From Phycisphaerales bacterium (GTDB lineage Bacteria > Planctomycetota > Phycisphaerae > Phycisphaerales > UBA1924), in contig JALHOJ010000009.1 of assembly GCA_022843045.1 (NCBI GenBank), positions 1 through 64,000 of the forward strand: DNA of 64,000 nt. Reading direction: 5' to 3'. Shown piece by piece: positions 51,101-59,266 of this stretch. Position 1 is the stretch's first letter, and the number at the start of each line of letters is the position of its first letter. The notes under the pieces are model-generated. The model was not told where the DNA came from, searched no databases, and saw nothing but the letters and a program-made list of their open reading frames with translations. A program made the position numbers and the translations under genes.

Positions 51101-52193
51101 TGCGCATCTCGCCCTCAATCTGCTTGATCTTCACTTCCGCGTCGCGCACCTTCTTGTCGGCGTTGTTCCACGGCTTCTGCTTCTCGACAAGGTGGCGGGC
51201 GAGCTTGTCCGCAAGGTCATACCGCGGCTGGTCGTCGTGAGCCTGACCGCTGATGATCAGGGGCGTGCGGGCTTCGTCGATCAGAATGCTGTCGACTTCG
51301 TCCACGATCGCGAACTGGCGGACCTTCTGCACCTGGTCTTCGAGCTTGCGCTTCATGTTGTCGCGCAGATAGTCAAAGCCAAACTCGCTGGTCGTTCCAT
51401 ACACCACGTCGCACTTGTACATGCCCCGCTTGGTGTCTTCGTCCTGCATGTGCTGCGGGTGAATCGCGCCGACGGTCAGGCCCAGGGCGTGGAAGTATGG
51501 GAACGTCCAGTCGCGGTCGCGTTGCACGAGGTAGTCGTTGACCGTGACGACGTGCACCTTCATGCGTTCGATGGTGGCCATGTAGCAGGCCAGGGGGCCG
51601 ACGATGGTCTTGCCTTCGCCGGTCTTCATCTCCGCGATCTTGCCCTGGCACAGCACCATCCCGCCGATGAGCTGCACGTCAAACGGCCGAGCCCGGAAGG
51701 GAGGGCGGCTCTCCGGATAGATCGCCCGCACCGCCTCATAGAACGCGACGGGAATGTCCACCTGCATCCACCCTGGCACTGGAGCCGAGCAGCCCAGCCA
51801 CTCGCCAGTCGGGGCGGCGGGCTCCGTCGATTCCATCTGAGCCTTCAGGTCCGCATACGCCCGCTGCATGTCGCTGGGGAAGCGCGAGGGATCGAAGTTG
51901 AACTTGGGGTTGAAGACTGCCCTAATGCCTACCGCCCGGTCCATCGCCTCACGCGCAACCGCGAAGGCCTCGACCATGATCTTGTCTTTGTCCTCGCCCT
52001 TGTCCACACGATCGCGGAACTCCTGAGCCTTCGCACGGATGTCGGCGTCGGTCAACTGCCGCACCTGGGCCTCGAGGGCGTTGATCGCGTTGGTGCGCTG
52101 GGTGTACTTCTTGACGAATCGGTCGTTGCGGCTGCCGATCAGCTTGTTCAGCAGCGGGCCGATCAGCGGAATGCCTTGTTCAGTCATGGCCAT
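48126..52193 (-). CDS. secA: Preprotein translocase ATPase SecA, unusually long
   Basis: Drives protein export through SecYEG by ATP hydrolysis. At 1355 residues it is about 450 longer than E. coli SecA (901). Landmarks: Walker A MKTGEGKT at about 189-196, [19 protein letters not shown] near 310, [15 protein letters not shown] near 560, [13 protein letters not shown] near 690, and [29 protein letters not shown]. Insertions: about 80 residues before the GG-motor (91-167), a coiled coil after the DEAD block (about 355-400), an enlarged segment after GRGTDI, and an extended helical scaffold with two similar units ([15 protein letters not shown] and [15 protein letters not shown]). The C-terminal zinc-binding motif is missing, replaced by a Pro/Gly tail. 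ATG at 52193. Confidence 0.96.
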   Translation of the reverse strand: [1355 protein letters not shown]

Positions 52194-52419
52194 GGGAGAG
52201 TCTCTTTGGGTGGAGCCTGCACGCCGCGGCTTGCAGAGCAAAAAGCACAGCGCGGCGGGCTCGGGTGGGAGATTGGATGGAATCGGAGCACGCACACCAA
52301 CCTCGCGCGGGCGAACTCACGAACGCCTCGCGCCGGAACGGCGCATACACGGGTTGGGGAGAGTTTGGTCGAAGCGAGAGCGTCAGAACGCTCGGCCGAC
52401 CGCTGGGGCGGTTCGGTCC
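52194..52419 (-). other. secA leader and intergenic DNA
   Basis: No gene is evident in these 226 bases. A 6-bp hairpin (GAGCGT with ACGCTC around 52378-52393) lies near the end of the preceding gene and may be a weak terminator, as it lacks a T-run. No promoter box is clear. Confidence 0.4.
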
Positions 52420-52764
52420 TTAGGCCTGTGGCGGCGGCAGGTCGATCCACAACTCCCCAGGTACTTCCGGACCGGCCAAGGTGCAGACGGCGGGCACGTC
52501 CAACGGTCGCAATGCGGCTTGGCGAACCTCGCGGGAGCGAAGTTCGATGCCGACGTGCCGGTCCTTCTTGGCAAACTTGATCCGCGAAACCACCTGCGTC
52601 TGGGCAGGTGGAAGGCGATACTGGAGCGACGCCTCGCGGGCGTCCATCCGGGCGTACTTTGAGCCGCCATCGGCCTGCCACGCGAACGACACGACGATCA
52701 GCAGCGTCAAGGCGCTGAAGGCCGAACGAGCCACGGGCGAGGATGTGCGGGGGCTGACTTGCAA
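52420..52764 (-). CDS. Small exported or membrane-anchored hypothetical protein
   Basis: A 114-aa protein of unknown family. A hydrophobic stretch (SAFSALTLLIVVSFAW, about residues 14-29) makes a signal peptide or anchor, and the remainder is a charged, beta-compatible segment (RLPPAQTQVVSRIKFAKKDRHVGIELRSREVRQ) ending LWIDLPPPQA. The longest frame starts with TTG; no ATG precedes the helix. It lies between the HAD phosphatase and secA on the same strand, about 115 bases after the former. It may be a small periplasmic protein; nothing in the sequence says more. Confidence 0.55.
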   Translation of the reverse strand: MQVSPRTSSPVARSAFSALTLLIVVSFAWQADGGSKYARMDAREASLQYRLPPAQTQVVSRIKFAKKDRHVGIELRSREVRQAALRPLDVPAVCTLAGPEVPGELWIDLPPPQA

Positions 52765-52880
52765 CGCTAATTCCGGACACGATCATAGTCGGACAAACGC
52801 CGACCCTGCAGGCAACGATTCGCCGGGGAAGGTCGCCCGAACAACCAATTCGACACCGACCCGAACCCTACCGAACCGGA

Positions 52881-53774
52881 CTACCACGCACCATCCAGCA
52901 TGGCCCGCACGGCATGGGCCACGCCGTCTTCGTTATTGGTTCGCGTGTGCCGCTTCGCGAGTTCACGGATTCTCGGGATCGCATTGCCCATCGCAATGCC
53001 CAGCCCCGCCCCGGTGATCATGCTCTCGTCGTTGATCTGATCCCCGATCGCCGCGATGCGTTCGCGGGGCGTGTTCCAGGTACGAGCGAGGTGAATGATG
53101 CCCGACCACTTGGTAGCGTCGGAGTCGAACAACTCCAGCACGTGCATCGCACCGTCAGAATCGCCCGTGCGGGTGTGCTCGGGAGCGACGACCGCCGGGA
53201 AGTGGTGCACAATGCCTCGTTCGCCCGCCGCGGACTCAAGAGCTTGAGCGAGCGCCTGCAAGCGGCGTGATGGCGCGCACGCGCCGACCCGGACGGTGTG
53301 TTCGGGATGTTCGTCTTGCTGCAAGTGCTCGACCATCCGTACTCGGACGTTCATCTCGGCGAACCACCACTTCGTCACCGGATCAAGTTCGATGCCGTGC
53401 GGCCCGCGCACCACCAAGTACTCAAACTCCGCCGCGTGCGGGTCCTTCAGAACCAGCGCGGCGTGCCCATCGCCCAGCAACGCATCCACGGCGCGATGGA
53501 CGAGCGATTCGTCCATCGCGAAGCGATGCATCGTCGCGCCGGACGCCGCCTCCGCGATGATCGAGCCGCCCGCCACCACCACCGGATCAACCTGATCGAT
53601 CTTCCGGAGAATCGAACGACACTCGGCCCACCCGCGCCCTGTGCAGACGAGCACCTTGATGCCCGCATCGCGAGCATCATGCAACGCGGCCCTATTGGCA
53701 TCAGAAACCGAGCCATCGCTGCGAAGGAGCGTGCCGTCGAGGTCGATCGCGAGGATGTCGTAGCGTCGTGGCAC
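52881..53774 (-). CDS. HAD-superfamily hydrolase (Cof-type)
   Basis: Probable sugar- or nucleotide-phosphate phosphatase of the Cof/YbiV group, 297 aa, cytoplasmic. Motif I is AIDLDGTLLRSDG near residue 10 (nucleophile Asp), motif II VLVCTGRGW near 43, motif III Lys in DATKWSGII near 210, and motif IV AIGDQINDESMITGAGLGIAMGNA near 240 with the two metal-binding Asp. The cap domain (about 85-190) is of the C2 type. The GTG at 53774 gives the usual start five residues before the first strand; upstream the frame turns into proline-rich shadow. It follows the AhpD-like gene by 20 bases, likely one operon. Confidence 0.9.
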   Translation of the reverse strand: MPRRYDILAIDLDGTLLRSDGSVSDANRAALHDARDAGIKVLVCTGRGWAECRSILRKIDQVDPVVVAGGSIIAEAASGATMHRFAMDESLVHRAVDALLGDGHAALVLKDPHAAEFEYLVVRGPHGIELDPVTKWWFAEMNVRVRMVEHLQQDEHPEHTVRVGACAPSRRLQALAQALESAAGERGIVHHFPAVVAPEHTRTGDSDGAMHVLELFDSDATKWSGIIHLARTWNTPRERIAAIGDQINDESMITGAGLGIAMGNAIPRIRELAKRHTRTNNEDGVAHAVRAMLDGAW

Positions 53775-53794
53775 GGGTGTTGGAGTGGAAGGAA

Positions 53795-54229
53795 CTACTT
53801 GGCGGTGTTGAGGCGGGCCTCGTCGAGAAATTCGATGCCCCGACGCAGATGCGGGATCACAATGCTGCCCCCGACGATGAGCGCGACGTCCAGAGCTTCC
53901 CAGAGTTCCTCGTCCGAGCACCCAGCCTTGACGCACTGGTCGATGTGATACGCGATGCAGTCATCACATCGCAGCACCGCGCTCGCGACCAGGCCCAACA
54001 GCTCTTTCGTCTTCGCATCCAGCGCACCAGGCTCGTAGGTCTGCCCGTCGAGGCGGAAAAACCGCTTCGTCACCAGCGTCCCGCCCATGGGCGGCTCGCC
54101 AGCCTCCGTGCGCCGAGGCGTCGTGGTTGCCCGCTCTGCGTCATCGCCCAGAATTCGGGCGTTCATGCGAGTTCGATACTGCTGAAACTGTTCGTAGCGG
54201 CCCATGGGCCAGCGTAGGAAGCCGATCAC
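53795..54229 (-). CDS. Carboxymuconolactone decarboxylase (AhpD-like) family protein
   Basis: A 144-aa helical protein with the AhpD-like redox site: ELLGLVASAVLRCDDCIAYHIDQCVKAG, where Cys-Asp-Asp-Cys (about residues 89-92) and the nearby His (about 96) form the peroxidase-type relay. Members use lipoyl or thiol partners to reduce peroxides or act as decarboxylases; the partner here is unknown. The GTG at 54229 overlaps the stop of the VWA gene (GTGA), typical of translational coupling. An ATG at 54205 would remove 8 residues. Confidence 0.85.
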   Translation of the reverse strand: MIGFLRWPMGRYEQFQQYRTRMNARILGDDAERATTTPRRTEAGEPPMGGTLVTKRFFRLDGQTYEPGALDAKTKELLGLVASAVLRCDDCIAYHIDQCVKAGCSDEELWEALDVALIVGGSIVIPHLRRGIEFLDEARLNTAK

Positions 54230-55257
54230 CGTTCGCGATTCGCCACTTCGCTCCGCGTCACCACGCGATACCCGCCGTCGCCGTGCTCGCTCGCGATGGC
54301 CTGCATCAGCCCGGTGGGATCATCGTCCATGAACTGAATCGTCTTGATCTTCGCGAGTCGCCCGCCCAGGAGTTGCTTGGGGTTGATGCGATCCAGCGTG
54401 TCGAGGATCTGGCGGTTGCGCTGCTGCACATCCACGCCGCCCGACCTCGCGATGTTGCGAGTCAGAATGAAAATCAAGTCCGGCTGCAGCCGCAGCGCTG
54501 CTTCAAGCCCCAGCAATGGCTCGCTCCGCCCGCCAGGAGACACCGTCTCCAGCCACGCTCGCAGCCGTTGCTTTTGCTCAAGCGACGCGTCAATCAGGTC
54601 TGGATCGCCGCCGCCGTTGAAAAAGTAGTAGCTCAGCGGCGCACCGCCGCCACCCGCGGGCTGGCGATAGACGATGACTTGGAAACTCTGATCGTTCGAC
54701 AACCTCGCCACCGACGACGCGAGTTCGGACTTCACAAAGTTCAGGCTCGCCGCCATCGATCCCGAACCGTCAATCAAGTACACGATCCGCCGGGCCGGCC
54801 GAGCCTCGACCCCCGCGAACGAAGCGACCGGTTCGCTGGGCGGCGGTGGGGGAGGTGGAGCTTCGACCCACTTCGCAGGATTGGTCGCGGGCGGAATCTC
54901 GGCGACCGGCGCCTCATCCGTCGGTGGCGGCGGCAGTACCTCCACCATCTTCCCAAATACATCATCTCGTGCGGGCAGCGCAACTTCCGGCGTCGGTGCG
55001 ACTGCCTGCGGCTCGACGGCCTGCACCACCGGCTCGCTGGGCGGCGTCTCAACCTGCGGCGGCGTCGGCTCCGCGAACGTGAACTGCAGCGACGTTTCCG
55101 CCGCGACGTCTGTCAAGGGCGCGATCTGTCCGCGCAGCCCTGAAGACAATCCGATCATCGCAACCACAGAACAGTGCAGCGCGAGCGACACCAGCCCCGC
55201 CCACTTGATCGTGCGCACGGTCGCTTCATGTTCGCGATGTCGCGTCGTTACCAGCAC
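54226..55257 (-). CDS. Membrane protein with an extracytoplasmic von Willebrand A domain
   Basis: A 343-aa protein with one N-terminal helix (WAGLVSLALHCSVVAMIGLSS, about residues 19-40), a long Pro/Glu-rich spacer (about 55-150), and a VWA domain starting RRIVYLIDGSGSMAASL near residue 158, where DGSGS is the metal-ion-dependent adhesion site. VYRQPAGGGGAPLSYYFFNGG is a probable surface loop, and LIFILTRNI near 275 a later strand. The Pro-rich spacer suggests it spans the periplasm, as in TonB-like proteins. GTG at 55257 is the longest start. It heads the operon VWA, AhpD-like, HAD. Confidence 0.82.
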   Translation of the reverse strand: MLVTTRHREHEATVRTIKWAGLVSLALHCSVVAMIGLSSGLRGQIAPLTDVAAETSLQFTFAEPTPPQVETPPSEPVVQAVEPQAVAPTPEVALPARDDVFGKMVEVLPPPPTDEAPVAEIPPATNPAKWVEAPPPPPPPSEPVASFAGVEARPARRIVYLIDGSGSMAASLNFVKSELASSVARLSNDQSFQVIVYRQPAGGGGAPLSYYFFNGGGDPDLIDASLEQKQRLRAWLETVSPGGRSEPLLGLEAALRLQPDLIFILTRNIARSGGVDVQQRNRQILDTLDRINPKQLLGGRLAKIKTIQFMDDDPTGLMQAIASEHGDGGYRVVTRSEVANRER

Positions 55258-55389
55258 TGCTCAACAGTATTGTCGGATGCAATCGCAGACGTGCTGAAAG
55301 TTGCGTGCAAGCCGATAAACGCCCCCGCAGGCAAACGCGTACGGGCCGATTCTGGGGCCTTGTGGCCATGGAACGAGCGCGGCCCGGTC

Positions 55390-56421
55390 CTACATCATCG
55401 GCCTCGGCGGCGGCGGCGCGGGCGGCGGCGGCGGGAAGAGCTTGCGATCAAACCCCAGCGCGCCCGACCCCAACACCACCAGCGCCATCGCCCCCATGAA
55501 CAGCGACAACTGCCACAGGAGCGGACGCCATGCGTCCACGCTGAACGGATCACGATCGGGTAGGATGCCCAGCACAGTCGACCCCGCCTGCATCGCCGGG
55601 CCGATCTCCGTGAGCCAGATCGCTCCCAGCATCGTGCCCGCCAGCGCAATCGCGCTCGCGCGAGTCAGCAATCCCACCAGCACAAACAGCCCCGCGACCA
55701 CTTCCGTGATCGCCACCATCCACGCCAGCCGAACGGGCCACATGCCCTTGCCAATGCTCTGAGGCCACAGCCGCATCATCTGGCTCGCCGACGCCGGGTC
55801 CGCCGACGCGGGCGGATTCGCCGCCTTGTGCAGCAGCAGCGCCAAGCCATACACCCGTGGAATCTCGATCTCATCCGGAAACTCCGCGGCTTGATACACG
55901 CGATTGGGATCGGGCGTGCCAGCCCCGGGGCTGATCGACGGCGCAGTCATCTGCGCGAGCATCGGCACCGCGAGCGCGCCGGACGCACGAGGCGGCTGCG
56001 GCACGGGCGCGGGATCGGCGGGCTTGGGCGCATCTGGTTTCGGAGCATCCGGTTTGGGGCCATTGGGACTTTGCGTCGGCTCGCTTGGCTTGGCCTCTGG
56101 CTTCGCCTCGGGTGCAGGCACCGGTTCGGGCGGACCCATCGGTGCGGGGGTGACGGTGGTCGCCGGGTTGATTGGCGTTTCGGTCGACTCGGGGGGCGCG
56201 GTCGTCGCCGGCGCAGGCTCTGGTGTCGTAGGTCGTCGCGTCTTCCTGGGCGGGGCCTCATCGCGAATCCGCTCTACGCCCATCGTCGCAAGCGTCGCCG
56301 CCTGCTCCCCCTTCACGGTCATCGTGGCTTCCATCTTCCCGATGCCCGCCCACAGGAACGTCACCCCCAGTGCGATGCGAAGGAAGATCGGTGCAATCGA
56401 AGGACCAAGCGGACGAGCCAT
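55390..56421 (-). CDS. DoxX-family membrane protein interrupted by a Pro-rich insert
   Basis: A 343-aa membrane protein. The first helix of a DoxX fold is at residues about 8-27 (SIAPIFLRIALGVTFLWAGIGKM, the FxxxGxxK pattern), and the other three helices with VVAGLFVLVGLLTRASAIAL and PLLWQLSLFMGAMALVVLG come much later (about 235-325). Between them is about 150 residues rich in Pro, Ala and Glu (TPEPAPATTAPPES, PKPDAPKPDAPKPADP). DoxX proteins normally have the helices close together (about 130-160 aa in total). The insert must lie on one side of the membrane, probably the periplasmic side. The C-terminal tail is also Pro-rich. Function unknown; relatives occur with thiosulfate:quinone oxidoreductase. 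Confidence 0.8.
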   Translation of the reverse strand: MARPLGPSIAPIFLRIALGVTFLWAGIGKMEATMTVKGEQAATLATMGVERIRDEAPPRKTRRPTTPEPAPATTAPPESTETPINPATTVTPAPMGPPEPVPAPEAKPEAKPSEPTQSPNGPKPDAPKPDAPKPADPAPVPQPPRASGALAVPMLAQMTAPSISPGAGTPDPNRVYQAAEFPDEIEIPRVYGLALLLHKAANPPASADPASASQMMRLWPQSIGKGMWPVRLAWMVAITEVVAGLFVLVGLLTRASAIALAGTMLGAIWLTEIGPAMQAGSTVLGILPDRDPFSVDAWRPLLWQLSLFMGAMALVVLGSGALGFDRKLFPPPPPAPPPPRPMM

Positions 56422-56518
56422 ACCCCATCGTATCGGCCCATTACCCGCCCCGCCCCGCAACAGACCGCGGGCGCGCGACTATCGCTCCCCCCCTTCACTT
56501 TCGCGCGTTCGCACTATT

Positions 56519-57043
56519 TCAGTACTTGATGACCGAATGCACCCGCCCGCAATGCCCAAGCTTGCGAATCCCGCCCAATGCGCCCAGTTCGATCAGCACC
56601 GACGCACCGACGAGCGTTGCCTGTGGTGCCGCTTCGTGCACCAGGCGAGCGCACGCTTCCAGCGTTCCGCCCGTCGCGAGCAGGTCGTCCACCAGCAGCA
56701 CCCGCTGCTTGCCCACCAGCGCATCGGAGTGCATTTCCAGCCGATCCGTGCCATACTCCAGCGCGTACTGCACGCCCTTGACCGCCCGGGGCAGCTTCCC
56801 GGCCTTGCGAACGGGCACAAACCCCGCCGAGAGCGACTGGGCCACCGCGATCCCGAAGATAAACCCGCGGGACTCAGCCCCGACCACTACATCGACGCCG
56901 ACGCCCCGATACGGGTTCGCCATCAGTTCCACCGCCAGCGCAAGGCCAGCTGGATCAGCCAGCAACGGGGTGAAGTCCTTGTAGACAATGCCCGGCTTGG
57001 GGAAATCGGGCACGTCCTTGATCAGCTTCTTGAGGGTTTCCAT
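56519..57043 (-). CDS. apt: Adenine phosphoribosyltransferase
   Basis: Salvages adenine with PRPP to make AMP in the cytoplasm. The 174 residues are the normal length. Signatures are LIKDVPDFPKPGIVYKDFTPLL at the start (split here as DVPDFPKPGIVYKDFTPL), VVVGAESRGFIFG near 52, PVRKAGKLP near 76, and the PRPP loop VLLVDDLLATGGTLEA near 113. The ATG at 57043 is the family's usual start. Diverges from the small hypothetical at 57101, 57 bases away. Confidence 0.95.
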   Translation of the reverse strand: METLKKLIKDVPDFPKPGIVYKDFTPLLADPAGLALAVELMANPYRGVGVDVVVGAESRGFIFGIAVAQSLSAGFVPVRKAGKLPRAVKGVQYALEYGTDRLEMHSDALVGKQRVLLVDDLLATGGTLEACARLVHEAAPQATLVGASVLIELGALGGIRKLGHCGRVHSVIKY

Positions 57044-57100
57044 TCGCCGCGAGTCTAGGCAAAATTCATCGCGCCCCATCGTCCCCTCCGAAACCGTGGT

Positions 57101-57394
57101 ATGCCCATCCTCCCTCCCAGCAGCGTGCAGGCCGCCGCGGGAGCCGCGTCCGCCAGTCGTATCGCGAACCCGGCGATCCTCCGAAACCTGACCAAGAAGC
57201 CCGGTGCGCCGACCCGCGACGAAGACGAGGTGATCGTCGGGGCGGAAGCGGTGGACAAGTCGCAGGCGGTGCGGCCCCTCGAGGACAACTCGCAGGAGAA
57301 TGCCCGCGAGGATCATCAGCAGCATGCGCAGGACTACAACCACGCAGGCAAAAAGCTGCCCGACGATGAGCATCGGCTTGATGTGGCTGGATGA
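57101..57394 (+). CDS. Small acidic hypothetical protein
   Basis: A 97-residue, hydrophilic protein rich in Asp, Glu, Gln and His toward its C-terminus (ENAREDHQQHAQDYNHAGKKLPDDEHRLDVAG), preceded by a short Ala/Ser helix (VQAAAGAASASRIANP). Such composition fits a soluble or intrinsically disordered protein. An open frame on the other strand covers the same bases but reads as a non-natural mixture, so this strand is preferred. The ATG at 57101 starts directly after the apt promoter region. Family not recognised; moderate confidence that it is real. Confidence 0.5.
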   Translation: MPILPPSSVQAAAGAASASRIANPAILRNLTKKPGAPTRDEDEVIVGAEAVDKSQAVRPLEDNSQENAREDHQQHAQDYNHAGKKLPDDEHRLDVAG

Positions 57395-57412
57395 AGGCCT
57401 GGTTCGATTGCC

Positions 57413-59086
57413 TTAGGCCGCCTTCCGACCACGCCGATTTGACTTCGCCGCATCGGGCTTCTCAATCTTTCCAACGACGTTCTTGCGTTTCTCAGCTTCG
57501 CGGACACGCCGCTTGGGCTGCTTGGCCGCTTTCTTCTTTGACGCACTAGCCTTGCGAACTGCCTTGGTTGCCTTCGCCCGCGACTTCGAGCGCACGACAC
57601 GTTTGACACTGCCGTGTGGCATCGCAGCCGGCTCAATATTCGCAATCGGCGGCAGATCGGGCGTCCACGCCTCGGGCTCCTCAACCCTCACTGGCATCCT
57701 CGACTTAGGCTGCTCGTCGCGTGAGATGTGGGGCATCATCGACCACGTCAGCCCTGGTCCAGAGTTCTCAACTTCATCCTCGGCGTGCTTATCCACGATC
57801 TGCTGCGCCCTGGGCACCACACCCAGTACCCGCTCGAGCATCGCGAGCGTCCGCAGGATGACCAACTGATCCTGCTCGAGGTCGATGAGCGCGCCCGAGT
57901 GCTGCATCTCGTCGAGGATGTCATCGCGCAGGTGCGGGAACCGTTCGCAAGGCGTGGTCGCGCCCAACAGCACCAGACCGCCCGCGATCCGTCCGATCGC
58001 GTACGGATCATGTCGTACGCCGCCTAGTTCGCTCAGCAGGAACAGCACTTGGTCTGGCGGATTCTGAAGGGTCGTGCCCGCAAGCATGGTGGCGGCGCAC
58101 TCCAGCGCGTACAGCCCGGCGACGGCGTCCCCGTCTGCCATCCGCACCGCGCCTACTCGCAACAGCACTTCAACTTCATCGTCGATCACCGAACCGGCCA
58201 TGTCAGCCGCGATCCGACGCAATGTCGGCTCGACGCGATCCGACGCTGCGGAGGCCGCCCACGCGCTCATCAATCGCGCCGCAATCTTTCCCGCGGGGCT
58301 GCGCAACTCGCTGAGTTCCCACGGACCCATCAGTTCGACCAATTGACGAACCACCGGCGCGAGCGGGTCCGCCGCTTCGTGCTGGCGATGCTGTGGATAC
58401 ATGACGCCGGTCACGTCAGCCTGCGCACCAGTCGGCAAACGCCCAGCGAGCGAGTCTTTGACCTGTACCCGTGCCGGATGCCGTGCCAGCAGCGAGGCGG
58501 CCTCGATCAGCAATCGCGACAGCCGCGAGTCGGGCGACAATCCCGGCACCCGTGATTCGATGGTGAGTTGCGAGCAGTCAACGCGCATCGGAAATGTGCC
58601 CGGATAGCTGCGAGGCCGTTCGGACGCCCAGTCAAACCACGCCGCGGACTTGCCCTCGTGCTCGAACACGCGCACGCACAGTCGCCCATCCGGAAAGCAC
58701 GCCACCACCGCGTCGAGTGCCTCGGGGAGGTCGCCCTGCTCAACTTCGACTTCGTTGAGCGCAACCCAGTCAATCGTCAGCACCCCCGGTGCCTCCATGA
58801 TCGATGCGCCCCAACCCTCGGGGTCGAGAATCCCAATCTGCAGCGGGCGCGCGGGCCAACCACGACCCACCAGCCACTTCGCGATCGCCTCGTGATCGTG
58901 CATGTTCAGGTTCTGCGCGACGTCCAGGCCCATTTCGAGCGCGACGTCCTGCACGACTTCAACCCCGCGCAGCACTCCGGCGATCATCGACCCGGCCCCG
59001 CGCATGGCCCAATCGCCAAGCGGTGTGCGCGGCCAGAGGCCAGCGTCCGAAAACCGAAATTGCGTGCCGGATCTCGAGCGTTCCAT
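57413..59086 (-). CDS. Large hypothetical protein with a basic histone-H1-like tail
   Basis: 557 residues, no signal or membrane segment. Residues about 1-430 form a helical and mixed globular part without recognised motifs (VLERVLGVVPRAQQIVDKHAED near its end). The last 70 residues are very basic and repetitive in Lys, Ala and Arg (KAVRKASASKKKAAKQ, EKRKNVVGKIEK, KSNRRGRKAA), the composition of histone-H1-like bacterial chromatin proteins and of nucleic-acid-binding tails. This suggests DNA or RNA contact. The ATG at 59086 is chosen over a TTG 9 bases upstream. It converges with the small gene at 57101 and is otherwise isolated. Confidence 0.75.
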   Translation of the reverse strand: MERSRSGTQFRFSDAGLWPRTPLGDWAMRGAGSMIAGVLRGVEVVQDVALEMGLDVAQNLNMHDHEAIAKWLVGRGWPARPLQIGILDPEGWGASIMEAPGVLTIDWVALNEVEVEQGDLPEALDAVVACFPDGRLCVRVFEHEGKSAAWFDWASERPRSYPGTFPMRVDCSQLTIESRVPGLSPDSRLSRLLIEAASLLARHPARVQVKDSLAGRLPTGAQADVTGVMYPQHRQHEAADPLAPVVRQLVELMGPWELSELRSPAGKIAARLMSAWAASAASDRVEPTLRRIAADMAGSVIDDEVEVLLRVGAVRMADGDAVAGLYALECAATMLAGTTLQNPPDQVLFLLSELGGVRHDPYAIGRIAGGLVLLGATTPCERFPHLRDDILDEMQHSGALIDLEQDQLVILRTLAMLERVLGVVPRAQQIVDKHAEDEVENSGPGLTWSMMPHISRDEQPKSRMPVRVEEPEAWTPDLPPIANIEPAAMPHGSVKRVVRSKSRAKATKAVRKASASKKKAAKQPKRRVREAEKRKNVVGKIEKPDAAKSNRRGRKAA

Positions 59087-59266
59087 GCAGGACAAATCAT
59101 CGGATTGCGGGAGAGTTCACCCAACCCAAGTACACGGCATCCACCCAATCTTGTCCGTGAAAGATCGTGCCACGCGAACAGCCGCTACAGGCGACACGAC
59201 ACGCGGTGATTCTCGTTTGCTCGTGCGAAATTGCGACCCGCAGACGCGAGCATCGTGACAGGGAAT

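Noticed and set aside
49860-52580. A 906-codon open frame on the plus strand opposite secA
   Set aside because: It is the complement of a highly conserved secA. Long antisense frames are expected in high-GC DNA where third positions lack A and T. The composition (many His, Val, Arg, Leu) is not that of a natural protein.
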